In this document: in pieces, positions 49,697-57,477 of the stretch
Layout of the letters: each line of letters opens with the position of its first letter
How positions within the stretch are numbered: position 1 is the first letter of the stretch
Made by a program: the position numbers and the translations under genes
Notes under the pieces: model-generated
Told to the model about the DNA's origin: nothing
The model's input: the letters and a program-made list of their open reading frames with translations, nothing else
Database searches by the model: none
DNA from: Flavobacteriaceae bacterium
GTDB taxonomy: Bacteria; Bacteroidota; Bacteroidia; Flavobacteriales; Flavobacteriaceae
NCBI GenBank assembly: GCA_023262185.1
Contig: JALRDO010000001.1
Coordinates: 62,001 to 126,000, forward strand
Direction: 5' to 3'
DNA length: 64,000 nt

Positions 49697-51163
49697 CACG
49701 TTTTTGTAAGGGAATACCTCTTCAGAGACTTTGGTGTCTTTGAAGAGTTCGTTTTTCTTTATAATATCTGCTATTCCCTCAGGTAGCATGGTCTCCCAAC
49801 CTGGGGTATCATTGGCAATCATTTGTAAGACCTCTCTCGAATAAATAGAGAGATTGGCTTCTTCGTAATCCTCTATGTCGGTTAGCTTATTGTTATGCTT
49901 AAAGAATTTATAAAGATCCTTCATTTGCTCACTTACTATGAGATTGTCACTATTGATTATAGCTCCAGTATTCGGATCCTTCATTGGGTAAAGGTATACT
50001 TGAACATTCTTGAAAAAGAGTTTACCGAAAGCCTCAAGAATGCCGCCGCTTAGATGACGGTAATATTTTTCGTCAAAAATGTCTACTAGACTATTGACTC
50101 CCATGCTCAAGGCAATGCGGCTCTTGGTATACTTATCGAAATACTCTACAAGTTTGAAGTACTCTTTGAATTTCGAAATCATTACGATATGTCCTAAAGA
50201 GCCTATTAGTTCAGCTCTAGCCAAGAAGTCTTTTTCATCGATATCTCCATATGCTTTAAGATTTTCTAGGGTAATCTCGAATATGATTTCTGTATTTGAT
50301 TTAGCAACCTTAGGAATGTTGCAAAAGAGTTCTTGAGACTTTTCGAGCATGTCGATGTTCACCTTAGTTACGGGGCGAAAACTTCCGCGTAAGGCAAGAA
50401 TATTTTTTTTATAGAGTAGGGCTGCAGGGAGAATATTGTTTCCATCTGGGCCGAACATCACCGCCTCGGTCATGTCGTTTTTAATCAGCTGTAGGCTCAT
50501 GAGACGATTGTCAACCTGACTAAAATGTGGACCTGAAAAGTTGATCATATCGATCTCTAAGGTGTCTTTGTCGATATGATCGTAGAGGTAACGTAAAAGC
50601 TTTTTGGGTTCATGATGCTTGTAAAACGCACCGTAAATAAGATTTACTCCCACAATACCGCAAGTCTCTTGTTGAAGGCGCGCTTCAATTTGTTTGAATC
50701 GTACGTGAAGTACGATCCGGTTATATTCTTTTTGATTGGGCTCTAATTGAAATTGGATACCGATCCACCCATGTCCCTTATAGCGCTTTGAGAAATCAAT
50801 CGTAGCTACTGTGTTGGCATAGGTGAAAAAGAGATACTCAGGATTATTTGAACGATCTATGCGTTCTTCAAGAAGATTCGTCTCATGGTCGAGCATCTTA
50901 TTCAAACGAGACTCCGTGACATATCTTCCGTCTTCTTCGCGTCCGTAAACAGCATCACTGAAAGACTTGTCGTAGGCGCTCATGGCCTTTGCGATCGTTC
51001 CAGAAGCTCCACCTGCTCTAAAGAAGTGACGCGCCGTTTCTTGACCCGCACCGATTTCGGCAAAAGAGCCATAAATGTTTTGATTGAGGTTTATACGAAG
51101 CGTTTTGTCCTGTATAGAAGGGACTACTTCATATTCATTCTCTCTAAAAACAATCTTTCTCAT
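49679..51163 (-). CDS. Conserved 494-aa protein of unknown function
   Basis: I recognise this only as a conserved Bacteroidota-type protein with no reliable function. It is 494 residues, soluble (no signal peptide or membrane helix) and has an unusually sharp N-terminal motif: NLNQNIYGSFAEIGAGQETARHFFRAGGASGTIAKAMSAYDK, reported here as positions 26-67. Other features are RYVTESRLNKMLDHE, YKGHGWIGIQFQ and GSLGHIVMISKF. The Gly-rich segment could bind a nucleotide, but this is not shown. Pipeline names such as a nucleotidyltransferase or TonB receptor, which I have seen for similar proteins, have no motif support here. A -7-like TACCTTTG lies upstream at 51192-51199. Confidence 0.8.
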   Translation of the reverse strand: MRKIVFRENEYEVVPSIQDKTLRINLNQNIYGSFAEIGAGQETARHFFRAGGASGTIAKAMSAYDKSFSDAVYGREEDGRYVTESRLNKMLDHETNLLEERIDRSNNPEYLFFTYANTVATIDFSKRYKGHGWIGIQFQLEPNQKEYNRIVLHVRFKQIEARLQQETCGIVGVNLIYGAFYKHHEPKKLLRYLYDHIDKDTLEIDMINFSGPHFSQVDNRLMSLQLIKNDMTEAVMFGPDGNNILPAALLYKKNILALRGSFRPVTKVNIDMLEKSQELFCNIPKVAKSNTEIIFEITLENLKAYGDIDEKDFLARAELIGSLGHIVMISKFKEYFKLVEYFDKYTKSRIALSMGVNSLVDIFDEKYYRHLSGGILEAFGKLFFKNVQVYLYPMKDPNTGAIINSDNLIVSEQMKDLYKFFKHNNKLTDIEDYEEANLSIYSREVLQMIANDTPGWETMLPEGIADIIKKNELFKDTKVSEEVFPYKNVLPNQL

Positions 51164-51191
51164 AGCGCATTTACGGTATTGAATTCCTTTT

Positions 51192-51199
51192 CAAAGGTA
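51192..51199 (-). promoter_or_regulatory. Putative -7 box of the 494-aa gene
   Basis: The minus strand reads TACCTTTG, 28 nt before the ATG at 51163. No clear -33 partner. Confidence 0.4.
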
Positions 51200-51249
51200 A
51201 GACTTAAGAGGGCTAAGTCTCGTTAAAACGACCTATTTTTAACCTTATA

Positions 51250-52020
51250 ATGAGCTTAAAGTTAACTTTCTTAGGAACGGGTACCTCTCAGGGGATTCCA
51301 GTGATTGGAAGTGATCATCCTGTGTGTAAAAGTGAGGATCCTAGAGATAAACGACTGAGAAGCTCTGTTTTGATTTCTTGGGAGAGCGGAAATATCGTTA
51401 TTGATTGCGGCCCTGATTTTAGGCAACAGATTTTAAGGAATCCTGTAGACCATCTTGATGCGATCTTGTTGACCCATGAACACGCAGATCACACCATGGG
51501 TTTAGATGATATCCGTCCCTTTTTCTTTCGACAAGGGGATATTCATTTCTATGCTAGCACTAGAGTATTTTCTTCTCTAACTAGGCGTTTTGATTACATA
51601 TTTGATCCGAATTTTAATTATCCAGGTATTCCTGAAATAACCCAGCACAATATTGAAAAGAACCTGACGTTTCAAATCAATGATCTTACCGTGTTGCCGG
51701 TTGAAGTTGATCATGCCGGAATGCCTGTTTTCGGATTTAGAATGCGAAACCTAGCCTATGTAACAGACATTAAATCGATTACATCCGATCAAAAAGCACT
51801 GCTTATGGATTGTGAAGTGTTGGTTTTAAATGCGTTACGTCATGAGCCTCATCACTCTCATTTATCGTTAAACGAAGCGATTACGTTGGCCAAAGAGCTT
51901 CGCGCAAAGAGAACCTATTTCACTCATATTAGTCATACTCTTGGTTTTCATAAGGAAATACAAGAATCACTGCCAGCGCATATGTTTTTGGCCTATGACG
52001 CCTTAACTGTAACCCTTTAA
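51250..52020 (+). CDS. PhnP-like metallo-beta-lactamase-fold hydrolase
   Basis: A 256-residue MBL-fold protein. It opens KLTFLGTGTSQGIPVIG, the tRNase Z/PhnP-type start. The metal-binding THEHADHTMGLDD (about residues 76-88) is followed by DHAGMPVFGFR and a late H-x-n pattern SHTLGFHKE. The closest family is the PhnP-type cyclic phosphodiesterase group, in which the DVCK-like Cys/His insertion also binds metal (here CKSEDPRDKRLRSS). The substrate is not known. The 63-aa ORF follows after 2 nt. Confidence 0.87.
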   Translation: MSLKLTFLGTGTSQGIPVIGSDHPVCKSEDPRDKRLRSSVLISWESGNIVIDCGPDFRQQILRNPVDHLDAILLTHEHADHTMGLDDIRPFFFRQGDIHFYASTRVFSSLTRRFDYIFDPNFNYPGIPEITQHNIEKNLTFQINDLTVLPVEVDHAGMPVFGFRMRNLAYVTDIKSITSDQKALLMDCEVLVLNALRHEPHHSHLSLNEAITLAKELRAKRTYFTHISHTLGFHKEIQESLPAHMFLAYDALTVTL

Positions 52021-52022
52021 AG

Positions 52023-52214
52023 ATGCTTAAACGTTCAATTTTTCTTTACCTATTTGTTTTTACTGCACTTATTTTGTTGTTTCAATTGGTGAATTCTAAC
52101 AAGACCTTTAAGGCACTAAACCAAAAAATTGAGCGTCAAGAAAAGATGATTGAAGGGCTAAACAAAAAAATTGATCTTTTAGAAGAAGAAGCGAAGCTAG
52201 ACTTGAATGTTTAA
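52023..52214 (+). CDS. 63-aa membrane-anchored coiled-coil protein
   Basis: A small protein with an N-terminal membrane helix (about residues 5-25, LFVFTALILLFQLV) and a short charged coiled coil (about 30-58, EKMIEGLNKKIDLLEEEAK). It follows the MBL gene by 2 nt, and its final 18 nt overlap the convergent esterase gene. Its coding character and the tight spacing support it; the function is unknown. Confidence 0.65.
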   Translation: MLKRSIFLYLFVFTALILLFQLVNSNKTFKALNQKIERQEKMIEGLNKKIDLLEEEAKLDLNV

Positions 52215-52829
52215 GAAAGCAATTAGGTCCTTGAAGTTGTCGTATGAGACGGTGTGTCCGCTAGGGTATTCGTGCCACTCCAAGTTTAAGTTGTGTTTTA
52301 GCAATAGATCTCTTGTTTCTTGGGCCCATGTAAACGGAATCACAGCATCTTCTATACCGTGAGATAAAAAGAATGCCGTGGTTTGCTTTTCAATTGCTCC
52401 AGCATTCTTAAGCATTTCAAGGTTGAGATAACCACTTAATCCTGCTACGCTCTTGAAGTATCCAGGATGGTTTAGTGATAAGGCTAGGCTCAATATACAT
52501 CCTTGACTAAAACCCATGATGTCAATGTGTTGAAGCTTTAATTTTTCCTTCTTGTCATCGATGAAATCTTTAATCGCAGTCAAGGAGCTTCTCGCTTGAT
52601 TTAAATCGTTGAACTTTTTCTGATTTTCATCAAAATGAATCGCATACCATGCGAACTGCTCAAATCCTAATGAATAGGGGCCTCTGAGTGAATAAATATG
52701 ATAGTCCTTAGGGAGGTGTGGAGTAAATTGAAATAAGTCATTGTCAGAACTCCCATAACCGTGAATTAAGAAGATAGCTTTGTAGCTTTCTTGTTCAGGT
52801 GCTCGATAGAGAAAGCCTAAGTCTATCAT
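52197..52829 (-). CDS. Alpha/beta-hydrolase, carboxylesterase/phospholipase type
   Basis: A 210-residue serine hydrolase of the YpfH/carboxylesterase-2 group. IFLIHGYGSSDNDLF gives the oxyanion HGxGs. The nucleophile elbow is IMGFSQGCIL (GFSQG), Asp follows in HGIEDAVIPFTWAQ, and His in EYPSGHTVSYD. It is probably a cytoplasmic esterase of broad specificity. It is last in a LolD-TIGR02757-dihydroorotase-like-esterase run, 4 nt after its upstream neighbour. Confidence 0.88.
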   Translation of the reverse strand: MIDLGFLYRAPEQESYKAIFLIHGYGSSDNDLFQFTPHLPKDYHIYSLRGPYSLGFEQFAWYAIHFDENQKKFNDLNQARSSLTAIKDFIDDKKEKLKLQHIDIMGFSQGCILSLALSLNHPGYFKSVAGLSGYLNLEMLKNAGAIEKQTTAFFLSHGIEDAVIPFTWAQETRDLLLKHNLNLEWHEYPSGHTVSYDNFKDLIAFLNIQV

Positions 52830-52833
52830 AAAA

Positions 52834-54072
52834 CTAATGGGAAACCATTAATTGACCTTTAGAAAATACGCCAGCACCTTTGTAAGTAAACTCTTGGTTA
52901 TTAAAGAGGTGGGTTTGATTTTCACGCTCTTGAATTCGGTGTTTTTGCATGTTGAAAAGGGAGAGTTGGGCCTTGGTTTCTTCTTTAATTTCTGCCTTCC
53001 CTAAACCATAGGTTGCATAGGGTCTTTTCAATAGTTCGATCGCCTTATCTAGCCCAAAAAGATCACATAAGGCCGGAAACAATGCATTTAAACTTCTACT
53101 GCCAAAAACAGCATCAGAAAACTCAACATCTTTTTCTTCAACTGAAACATTATTATGATCAGAAGTTACATAGTCAATCACCCCACTAGAGAGTGCGTCT
53201 TTTAGGGCATTTCGCGTTTTTTGGTCTGTAAGCGCAGGCGCAAGCTTATATCTAGGATCAAAGGCTTGAAGTTCTTTTTCATCAAAATACAATAGCCCTA
53301 TAGTCGTGCTACAACTGATGTCTAGACCCTCCTTTTTCGCTTTCTTGACAAGTGTAAGAGCGTCCGCTGTAGAAATTCCTGTCAAATGAAGACTTGCATT
53401 GGTGTAGCGCAATAGCTCAATGCACAATTGAACCCCTAAGTATTCACTCAAATCAGGTATTGATTTAAGTCCGAGAGTAAGGTTTAAAGGACTTTCTCTT
53501 AATTGTCCTCCTTTACTCATTGAAGCATCTTGAGGATAAACCAAAATTTTTCCATCGAACCCCTTGCTGTATTGAAGTGCAAGTTTAAGAAGGTTCGATG
53601 CCACCAGCGGCTTTTTGTAGTCGTAGAATCCAATGGCGCCTGCCTCTTGCAAATCATATAATTCAGAAAGATCAACTCCGTTTGCGTCTTGCGTTAAGGT
53701 CCCAAAAGGGTGTACCGTAACCGCGTGAGCGCTGAATCCTTTGTAAAAAGACAATGCGCTTCCACTATTCGGATAGGGAAGGGTGTGAGGCATTATACCC
53801 AAAGTTGTATATCCACAACCGGCTGCATCATTTAAATCGTCTATGAATCGTCCTTTTGATTCGTATCCGGGTTCGCTGAAGTTTACTTCTGGATCAAACC
53901 ACCCATATGAAACGTGTAGACCCTTTAGATTTTCTATTGAATCTGAGGAAAGAGGTTTAATTTTCTTAGCGATCTGTTTGATCGTTCCATCAACAATCCG
54001 AATATCAACAACCGTTTGATGTAAAGAATGTGAGGGTTCATGCAGCGTTACAGATTGAAGAAGCGTATTCAC
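52834..54072 (-). CDS. Dihydroorotase homologue lacking metal ligands
   Basis: A 412-residue amidohydrolase-fold protein aligning with type I dihydroorotase. The metal motif DxHxHxREPG is degenerate: it reads D60-P-E62-V-N64-F-S66-EPG, so both His and the Arg are lost. Later ligands are also changed: the usual PHH motif is TIGLL, the DHAPH motif is DHNNV (first His kept), and the metal-binding HVST segment is LTGIST. The fold and length are kept. It is likely a pseudoenzyme, perhaps structural (some bacteria have inactive DHO paired with ATCase), though pyrB is not nearby. An alternative is a different, metal-free or single-metal reaction. Confidence 0.85.
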   Translation of the reverse strand: MNTLLQSVTLHEPSHSLHQTVVDIRIVDGTIKQIAKKIKPLSSDSIENLKGLHVSYGWFDPEVNFSEPGYESKGRFIDDLNDAAGCGYTTLGIMPHTLPYPNSGSALSFYKGFSAHAVTVHPFGTLTQDANGVDLSELYDLQEAGAIGFYDYKKPLVASNLLKLALQYSKGFDGKILVYPQDASMSKGGQLRESPLNLTLGLKSIPDLSEYLGVQLCIELLRYTNASLHLTGISTADALTLVKKAKKEGLDISCSTTIGLLYFDEKELQAFDPRYKLAPALTDQKTRNALKDALSSGVIDYVTSDHNNVSVEEKDVEFSDAVFGSRSLNALFPALCDLFGLDKAIELLKRPYATYGLGKAEIKEETKAQLSLFNMQKHRIQERENQTHLFNNQEFTYKGAGVFSKGQLMVSH

Positions 54073-54088
54073 AGAATCAATATAAATC

Positions 54089-54865
54089 TTACAAATCTAC
54101 AAATTCAAAGGCACCAATCCCAAAAAGAGCGAAATCGTATTTAACCGGGTCATTAGAATCGAAAGCTCTGAGCTTAGAATCCAATTCAATTACGGCTCTT
54201 AAATCGTTCTGTTTGCGGGTTAATAATCCCAAAGACCGTGCTATACGGCCTGAGTGGACGTCAAGTGGACATGACAGTTGAGAAGCCTTTACCTGCTTCC
54301 AAATCCCCAGATCAACACCTTTGTTTGCACTTCTAACCATCCACCTTAAATAGAGATGGAGGCGTTTTGACGCGCTCGACTTCTCTGGATCTGCAAGGTG
54401 TTTTCTGGTGCGGACCTCATGAGGGGTCATGAGTAAAAAGCTCCTCAAATCAATAATTCCGTTATCTAAACGGGGTTCTGAAGAGATGAAAAATGATTCT
54501 AAACTTGAGGTTTGGGAATATGCTCGCTTAAGACTGGTTAAAAAGAATAAGAGATCATTTTCGTTAAATGTTCGATGCACAAAGCCTTTGCTCATTTGCT
54601 TGAGCTCCATTTCAGTGGCGTTGACGATAAAGTTATGGGGTTGTTGATCTAGGCGTTTAAGAAGTTCAAGTCCACTTTTAATAATAGATGCACGGTTCCC
54701 CCACGCGATAGTTGCCACTAAAAGACCTAGAATTTCTTGATCAGTAGGTTGGTCAAGTTCATGAAGTATGCCTAATGGGTCTGTTTCGAGAAATCCTGCG
54801 TGTTCATATTGTTCAGCCTTTTCATCGAGGTAGACCTTGAGGTCATTTTTATTCCATCTTCCCAT
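54089..54865 (-). CDS. TIGR02757 / DUF2400 family protein
   Basis: A 258-residue protein of the TIGR02757 (DUF2400) family. Family blocks: WGNRASIIKSGLELL, FVHRTFNENDL, LHLYLRWMVRS and the C-terminal CPLDVHSGRIARSLGLLTRKQND with DPVKYDFALFGIG. The Asp-Val-His segment recalls the HhH-GPD glycosylase VDTH block, so a DNA-related role has been suspected, but nothing is established. It overlaps the upstream ABC gene by 17 nt. Confidence 0.87.
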   Translation of the reverse strand: MGRWNKNDLKVYLDEKAEQYEHAGFLETDPLGILHELDQPTDQEILGLLVATIAWGNRASIIKSGLELLKRLDQQPHNFIVNATEMELKQMSKGFVHRTFNENDLLFFLTSLKRAYSQTSSLESFFISSEPRLDNGIIDLRSFLLMTPHEVRTRKHLADPEKSSASKRLHLYLRWMVRSANKGVDLGIWKQVKASQLSCPLDVHSGRIARSLGLLTRKQNDLRAVIELDSKLRAFDSNDPVKYDFALFGIGAFEFVDL

Positions 54866-55511
54866 CGCGCAGCACTAGAATTCGATCTGATTTTTGGGCA
54901 ATTTCTTCATTGTGAGTAACCACTAAAAAAGCACATTTAAATTGATCTACTAACTGGTAAAAGAGGTCGTGTAATAGTAGTGCGTTAGGAGTGTCTAGAT
55001 TTCCACTTGGTTCATCCGCCAAAACCATTTTTGGATGATTAATTAAAGCACGTGCCACTGCGATACGTTGTTTTTCTCCACCAGATAGGGCCTGAGGTTT
55101 GTGATCTGATCGATGAGATAAGCCTAAGGTTTCTAGGAGTTCATAGGCATACTCTTGAACCATTTTTTTGGGTTTCTTCATGATAAGTCCGGGAATACAG
55201 ATGTTTTCGAGAGCAGTAAATTCTTCCAAAAGCCCATGATGCTGAAAAACAAAGCCAATAGATTGATTACGTACTTCAGCCAATTGTTGCTCGTTCAAAG
55301 TCAGCAGTGAACGGCCATCGAATTCTATTGAGGTGTTGGGATGTTTATCAGGTTGCTCTAGGGTACCTAGAATATTCAATAGCGTGGTTTTACCTGCACC
55401 TGAAGGCCCTGCAATTGCTACTATTTCTGAAGCGTTTAGTTCTAAACTAACATCATGTAAAATGTTAACATGCTGCTTTGTTTTATAAATGTGAGACGCC
55501 TTAAGTAGCAT
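54849..55511 (-). CDS. LolD-like ABC transporter ATP-binding protein
   Basis: A 220-residue ABC ATPase from ATG 55511 (MLLKASHIYKTKQHVNIL); an upstream in-frame ATG at 55577 would cross into the divergent msrA gene and is not preferred. Walker A GPSGAGKTTLLN, signature LSGGEKQRIAVARALI, Walker B MVLADEPSGNLD. The size, GNLD and short linker fit the MacB/LolD group, which serves FtsX-type permeases in lipoprotein release or efflux. No permease gene is nearby, so the partner must be elsewhere. It heads a four-gene minus-strand operon. Confidence 0.88.
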   Translation of the reverse strand: MLLKASHIYKTKQHVNILHDVSLELNASEIVAIAGPSGAGKTTLLNILGTLEQPDKHPNTSIEFDGRSLLTLNEQQLAEVRNQSIGFVFQHHGLLEEFTALENICIPGLIMKKPKKMVQEYAYELLETLGLSHRSDHKPQALSGGEKQRIAVARALINHPKMVLADEPSGNLDTPNALLLHDLFYQLVDQFKCAFLVVTHNEEIAQKSDRILVLRDGKME

Positions 55512-55546
55512 ATTCCCTTTATTTTTGTGTAAAGTACCGAAAGATA

Positions 55547-56086
55547 ATGAACGACAATCAAATGTTGCTTTTCGCAAGCGGGTGCTTTTGGTGTACCGAG
55601 GCGGTATTCACCTCACTTAAAGGGGTGGTAGGGGTGCGTTCAGGCTATGCTGGAGGATTTGTGAAAAACCCATGTTACAGAGAAGTGTGCAATGGAACCA
55701 CTGGACACGCAGAATGCGTCAGAGTGGAGTACAAGCCTACAGAAATTTCTCTAGACGTGTTGCTAACCGCTTTCTTCTCTACCCATGATCCGACAACACT
55801 TAATCGTCAAGGGTATGATGTGGGTACTCAATACCGTAGCGCTTTATTTTACACTTCTGAGGATCAAAAGAATACTATTTTAGATTTTATCACTGAATTG
55901 ATAGAAAAAGAAGTGTTTACTTCTCCAATAGTCACAGAAGTGTTGCCTTATAACAGTTTCTACGAGGCAGAGCAAGAGCACCATAGGTACTATGAAAGAA
56001 ATCCGGAAATGCGTTATTGCGAGGTCGTTATCGCACCAAAACTTGCGCATTTTAAAGCCGCTCTAAAGAGCTACTTAAAGAATTAA
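55547..56086 (+). CDS. msrA: Peptide-methionine (S)-S-oxide reductase
   Basis: A 179-residue MsrA. The active-site motif is GCFWCTEAVF with the catalytic Cys in GCFW; the following Cys is a flavobacterial-type variant. GVVGVRSGYAGG, EVCNGTTGHAE and the DPTTLNRQGYDVGTQYRSA block are family hallmarks. It repairs methionine-S-sulfoxide in proteins using thioredoxin. No signal peptide. A TATTTTTG box (55520-55527) lies 19 nt upstream. MsrB is not fused or adjacent. Confidence 0.95.
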   Translation: MNDNQMLLFASGCFWCTEAVFTSLKGVVGVRSGYAGGFVKNPCYREVCNGTTGHAECVRVEYKPTEISLDVLLTAFFSTHDPTTLNRQGYDVGTQYRSALFYTSEDQKNTILDFITELIEKEVFTSPIVTEVLPYNSFYEAEQEHHRYYERNPEMRYCEVVIAPKLAHFKAALKSYLKN

Positions 56087-56105
56087 ACGCGCTATTATAA
56101 AGAGG

Positions 56106-56417
56106 TTATAGCTTCAGGCCGAAACGTCTTAACATCTTCTTTTCAAATCCCCAAAAGAAGCTAAATTGTCCGAATAGCGCCCCAATTAATACCAATAAAA
56201 CTTGATATAATGGAAAAATCAAGCCTATCCGGAGTGGCCAATATACCCATGGGTTGAGTGTCTCTGGTTCTTGAAAAAGCCAGTGCATAACAGGACCTGC
56301 TATACGAGTAGAAGAAGAACCCGTTAACCCGAAAACAATAAAAATAAGGGTGAATTGAAGGTTAGAGGAGATGCCCCATTTCTTTTTTAATCGTGAGAAT
56401 AAAGGTGGTTTAGACAT
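56106..56417 (-). CDS. DUF6787 family small membrane protein
   Basis: A 103-residue protein with two to three hydrophobic helices (about residues 20-35, 58-68 and 70-88) and conserved WGISSNLQFTLIFIVFGLTGSSS, PWVYWPLRIGLIFPLYQVLLVLIG and GQFSFFWGFEKKML blocks. This matches the DUF6787 family of Bacteroidota, recognised from memory. It overlaps the serC stop by 8 nt and is last in the LuxC-like/serC run. The function is unknown. Confidence 0.8.
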   Translation of the reverse strand: MSKPPLFSRLKKKWGISSNLQFTLIFIVFGLTGSSSTRIAGPVMHWLFQEPETLNPWVYWPLRIGLIFPLYQVLLVLIGALFGQFSFFWGFEKKMLRRFGLKL

Positions 56418-57477
56418 GTGTGTTGACTTCGTCTATAAGGTCGGTTAGTATTTTTACACTAGAAAGCGAAAGCGCATTGTACAAAGAAGCTCTGTAACCT
56501 CCTATAAAACGATGACCTTTCAGGCCGTGAAGATCGTGCTTCTTGCAATACGAGTCAAAAAGAGCTGCATGAGAGGCATCAGGAATAGTAAACGTCACGT
56601 TCATTGAAGATCTGCTTGAAGGTTCTGCAAAAGGAAGAATCCATTCAGTTTTCTCTAGTGTGTCGTAGAGTAGTGATGCCTTTTGTTGATTTTCAGAAAA
56701 AATTGAAGTCAACCCTCGGTCTTTAATCCAACGCAAATTGAGTAAGCTTACAAAAATCGAAAATACCGTTGGGGTGTTTAGCATGCTTTCTGCTTTAATA
56801 TGAGCATTATAGTCTAAGAATTTGAATCTATTGAGCTCATTCACCTGGCGTAAAAAATCTTTTTTAATCACTACCAAGGTTGTTCCTGCTGGTCCAATGT
56901 TTTTCTGTGCCCCTGCGTAGATCAGATCAAAAGCCGCATAATTTCTAAGTCTGGAGAAAATATCCGAACTCATGTCAGCAATCACTGGTGTTTCATCGAA
57001 AGAAGGAAACGTGTCAAATTGAGTTCCGTATATGGTGTTGTTTGATGTCAGATGCACATAGTCGTAAGCGTGCTCTATTTGGATATTGCTAGGAATTGAT
57101 TTGTATCCATCTTCTTTTGAAGAGGCTATGGTTTCTACCCTACCCACCTTTTCAGCTTCACTAATCGCCTTTTGACTCCACACCCCTGTGTCAATATAGG
57201 CTGCCGATTTTTTGAGAAAGTTATAGGGTATCATAGCGAATTGCTGGCTGGCACCTCCGTGCAAGAATAGGGCGGTGTAGGTTGACGCGTCAAGATCCAT
57301 TAACTCAAGAACAAGCGATCGCGCTTCTTCCATAATGTCTACAAAAGCTTGAGACCTGTGACTCATTTCTAAAATTGACAATCCGAGGTGATCAAAGTCA
57401 AAAACCGCTTCAGCGGCCAAATCAAAAACAGATTGTGGTAAAATACAGGGTCCTGCACCAAAATTGATTTTCTTCAT
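56410..57477 (-). CDS. serC: Phosphoserine aminotransferase
   Basis: A 355-residue PLP aminotransferase that converts 3-phosphohydroxypyruvate and glutamate to O-phosphoserine. It opens INFGAGPCILP, with EMSHRSQAF and FLHGGASQQF blocks. The PLP Lys is in YAGAQKNIGPAG, with PTVFSIF following. C-terminal GHRFIGGYRASLYNALS is typical. It lies directly downstream of a LuxC-like acyl-CoA reductase gene (adjacent, no gap). Phosphoserine is also a possible precursor for cysteate in the candidate sulfonolipid locus at 37-40 kb. Confidence 0.94.
   Translation of the reverse strand: MKKINFGAGPCILPQSVFDLAAEAVFDFDHLGLSILEMSHRSQAFVDIMEEARSLVLELMDLDASTYTALFLHGGASQQFAMIPYNFLKKSAAYIDTGVWSQKAISEAEKVGRVETIASSKEDGYKSIPSNIQIEHAYDYVHLTSNNTIYGTQFDTFPSFDETPVIADMSSDIFSRLRNYAAFDLIYAGAQKNIGPAGTTLVVIKKDFLRQVNELNRFKFLDYNAHIKAESMLNTPTVFSIFVSLLNLRWIKDRGLTSIFSENQQKASLLYDTLEKTEWILPFAEPSSRSSMNVTFTIPDASHAALFDSYCKKHDLHGLKGHRFIGGYRASLYNALSLSSVKILTDLIDEVNTHV

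Noticed and set aside
56087-56105. A hairpin between msrA and DUF6787
   Set aside because: The arms (GCTAT and ATAGC) are short with a bulge, not enough for a confident terminator.
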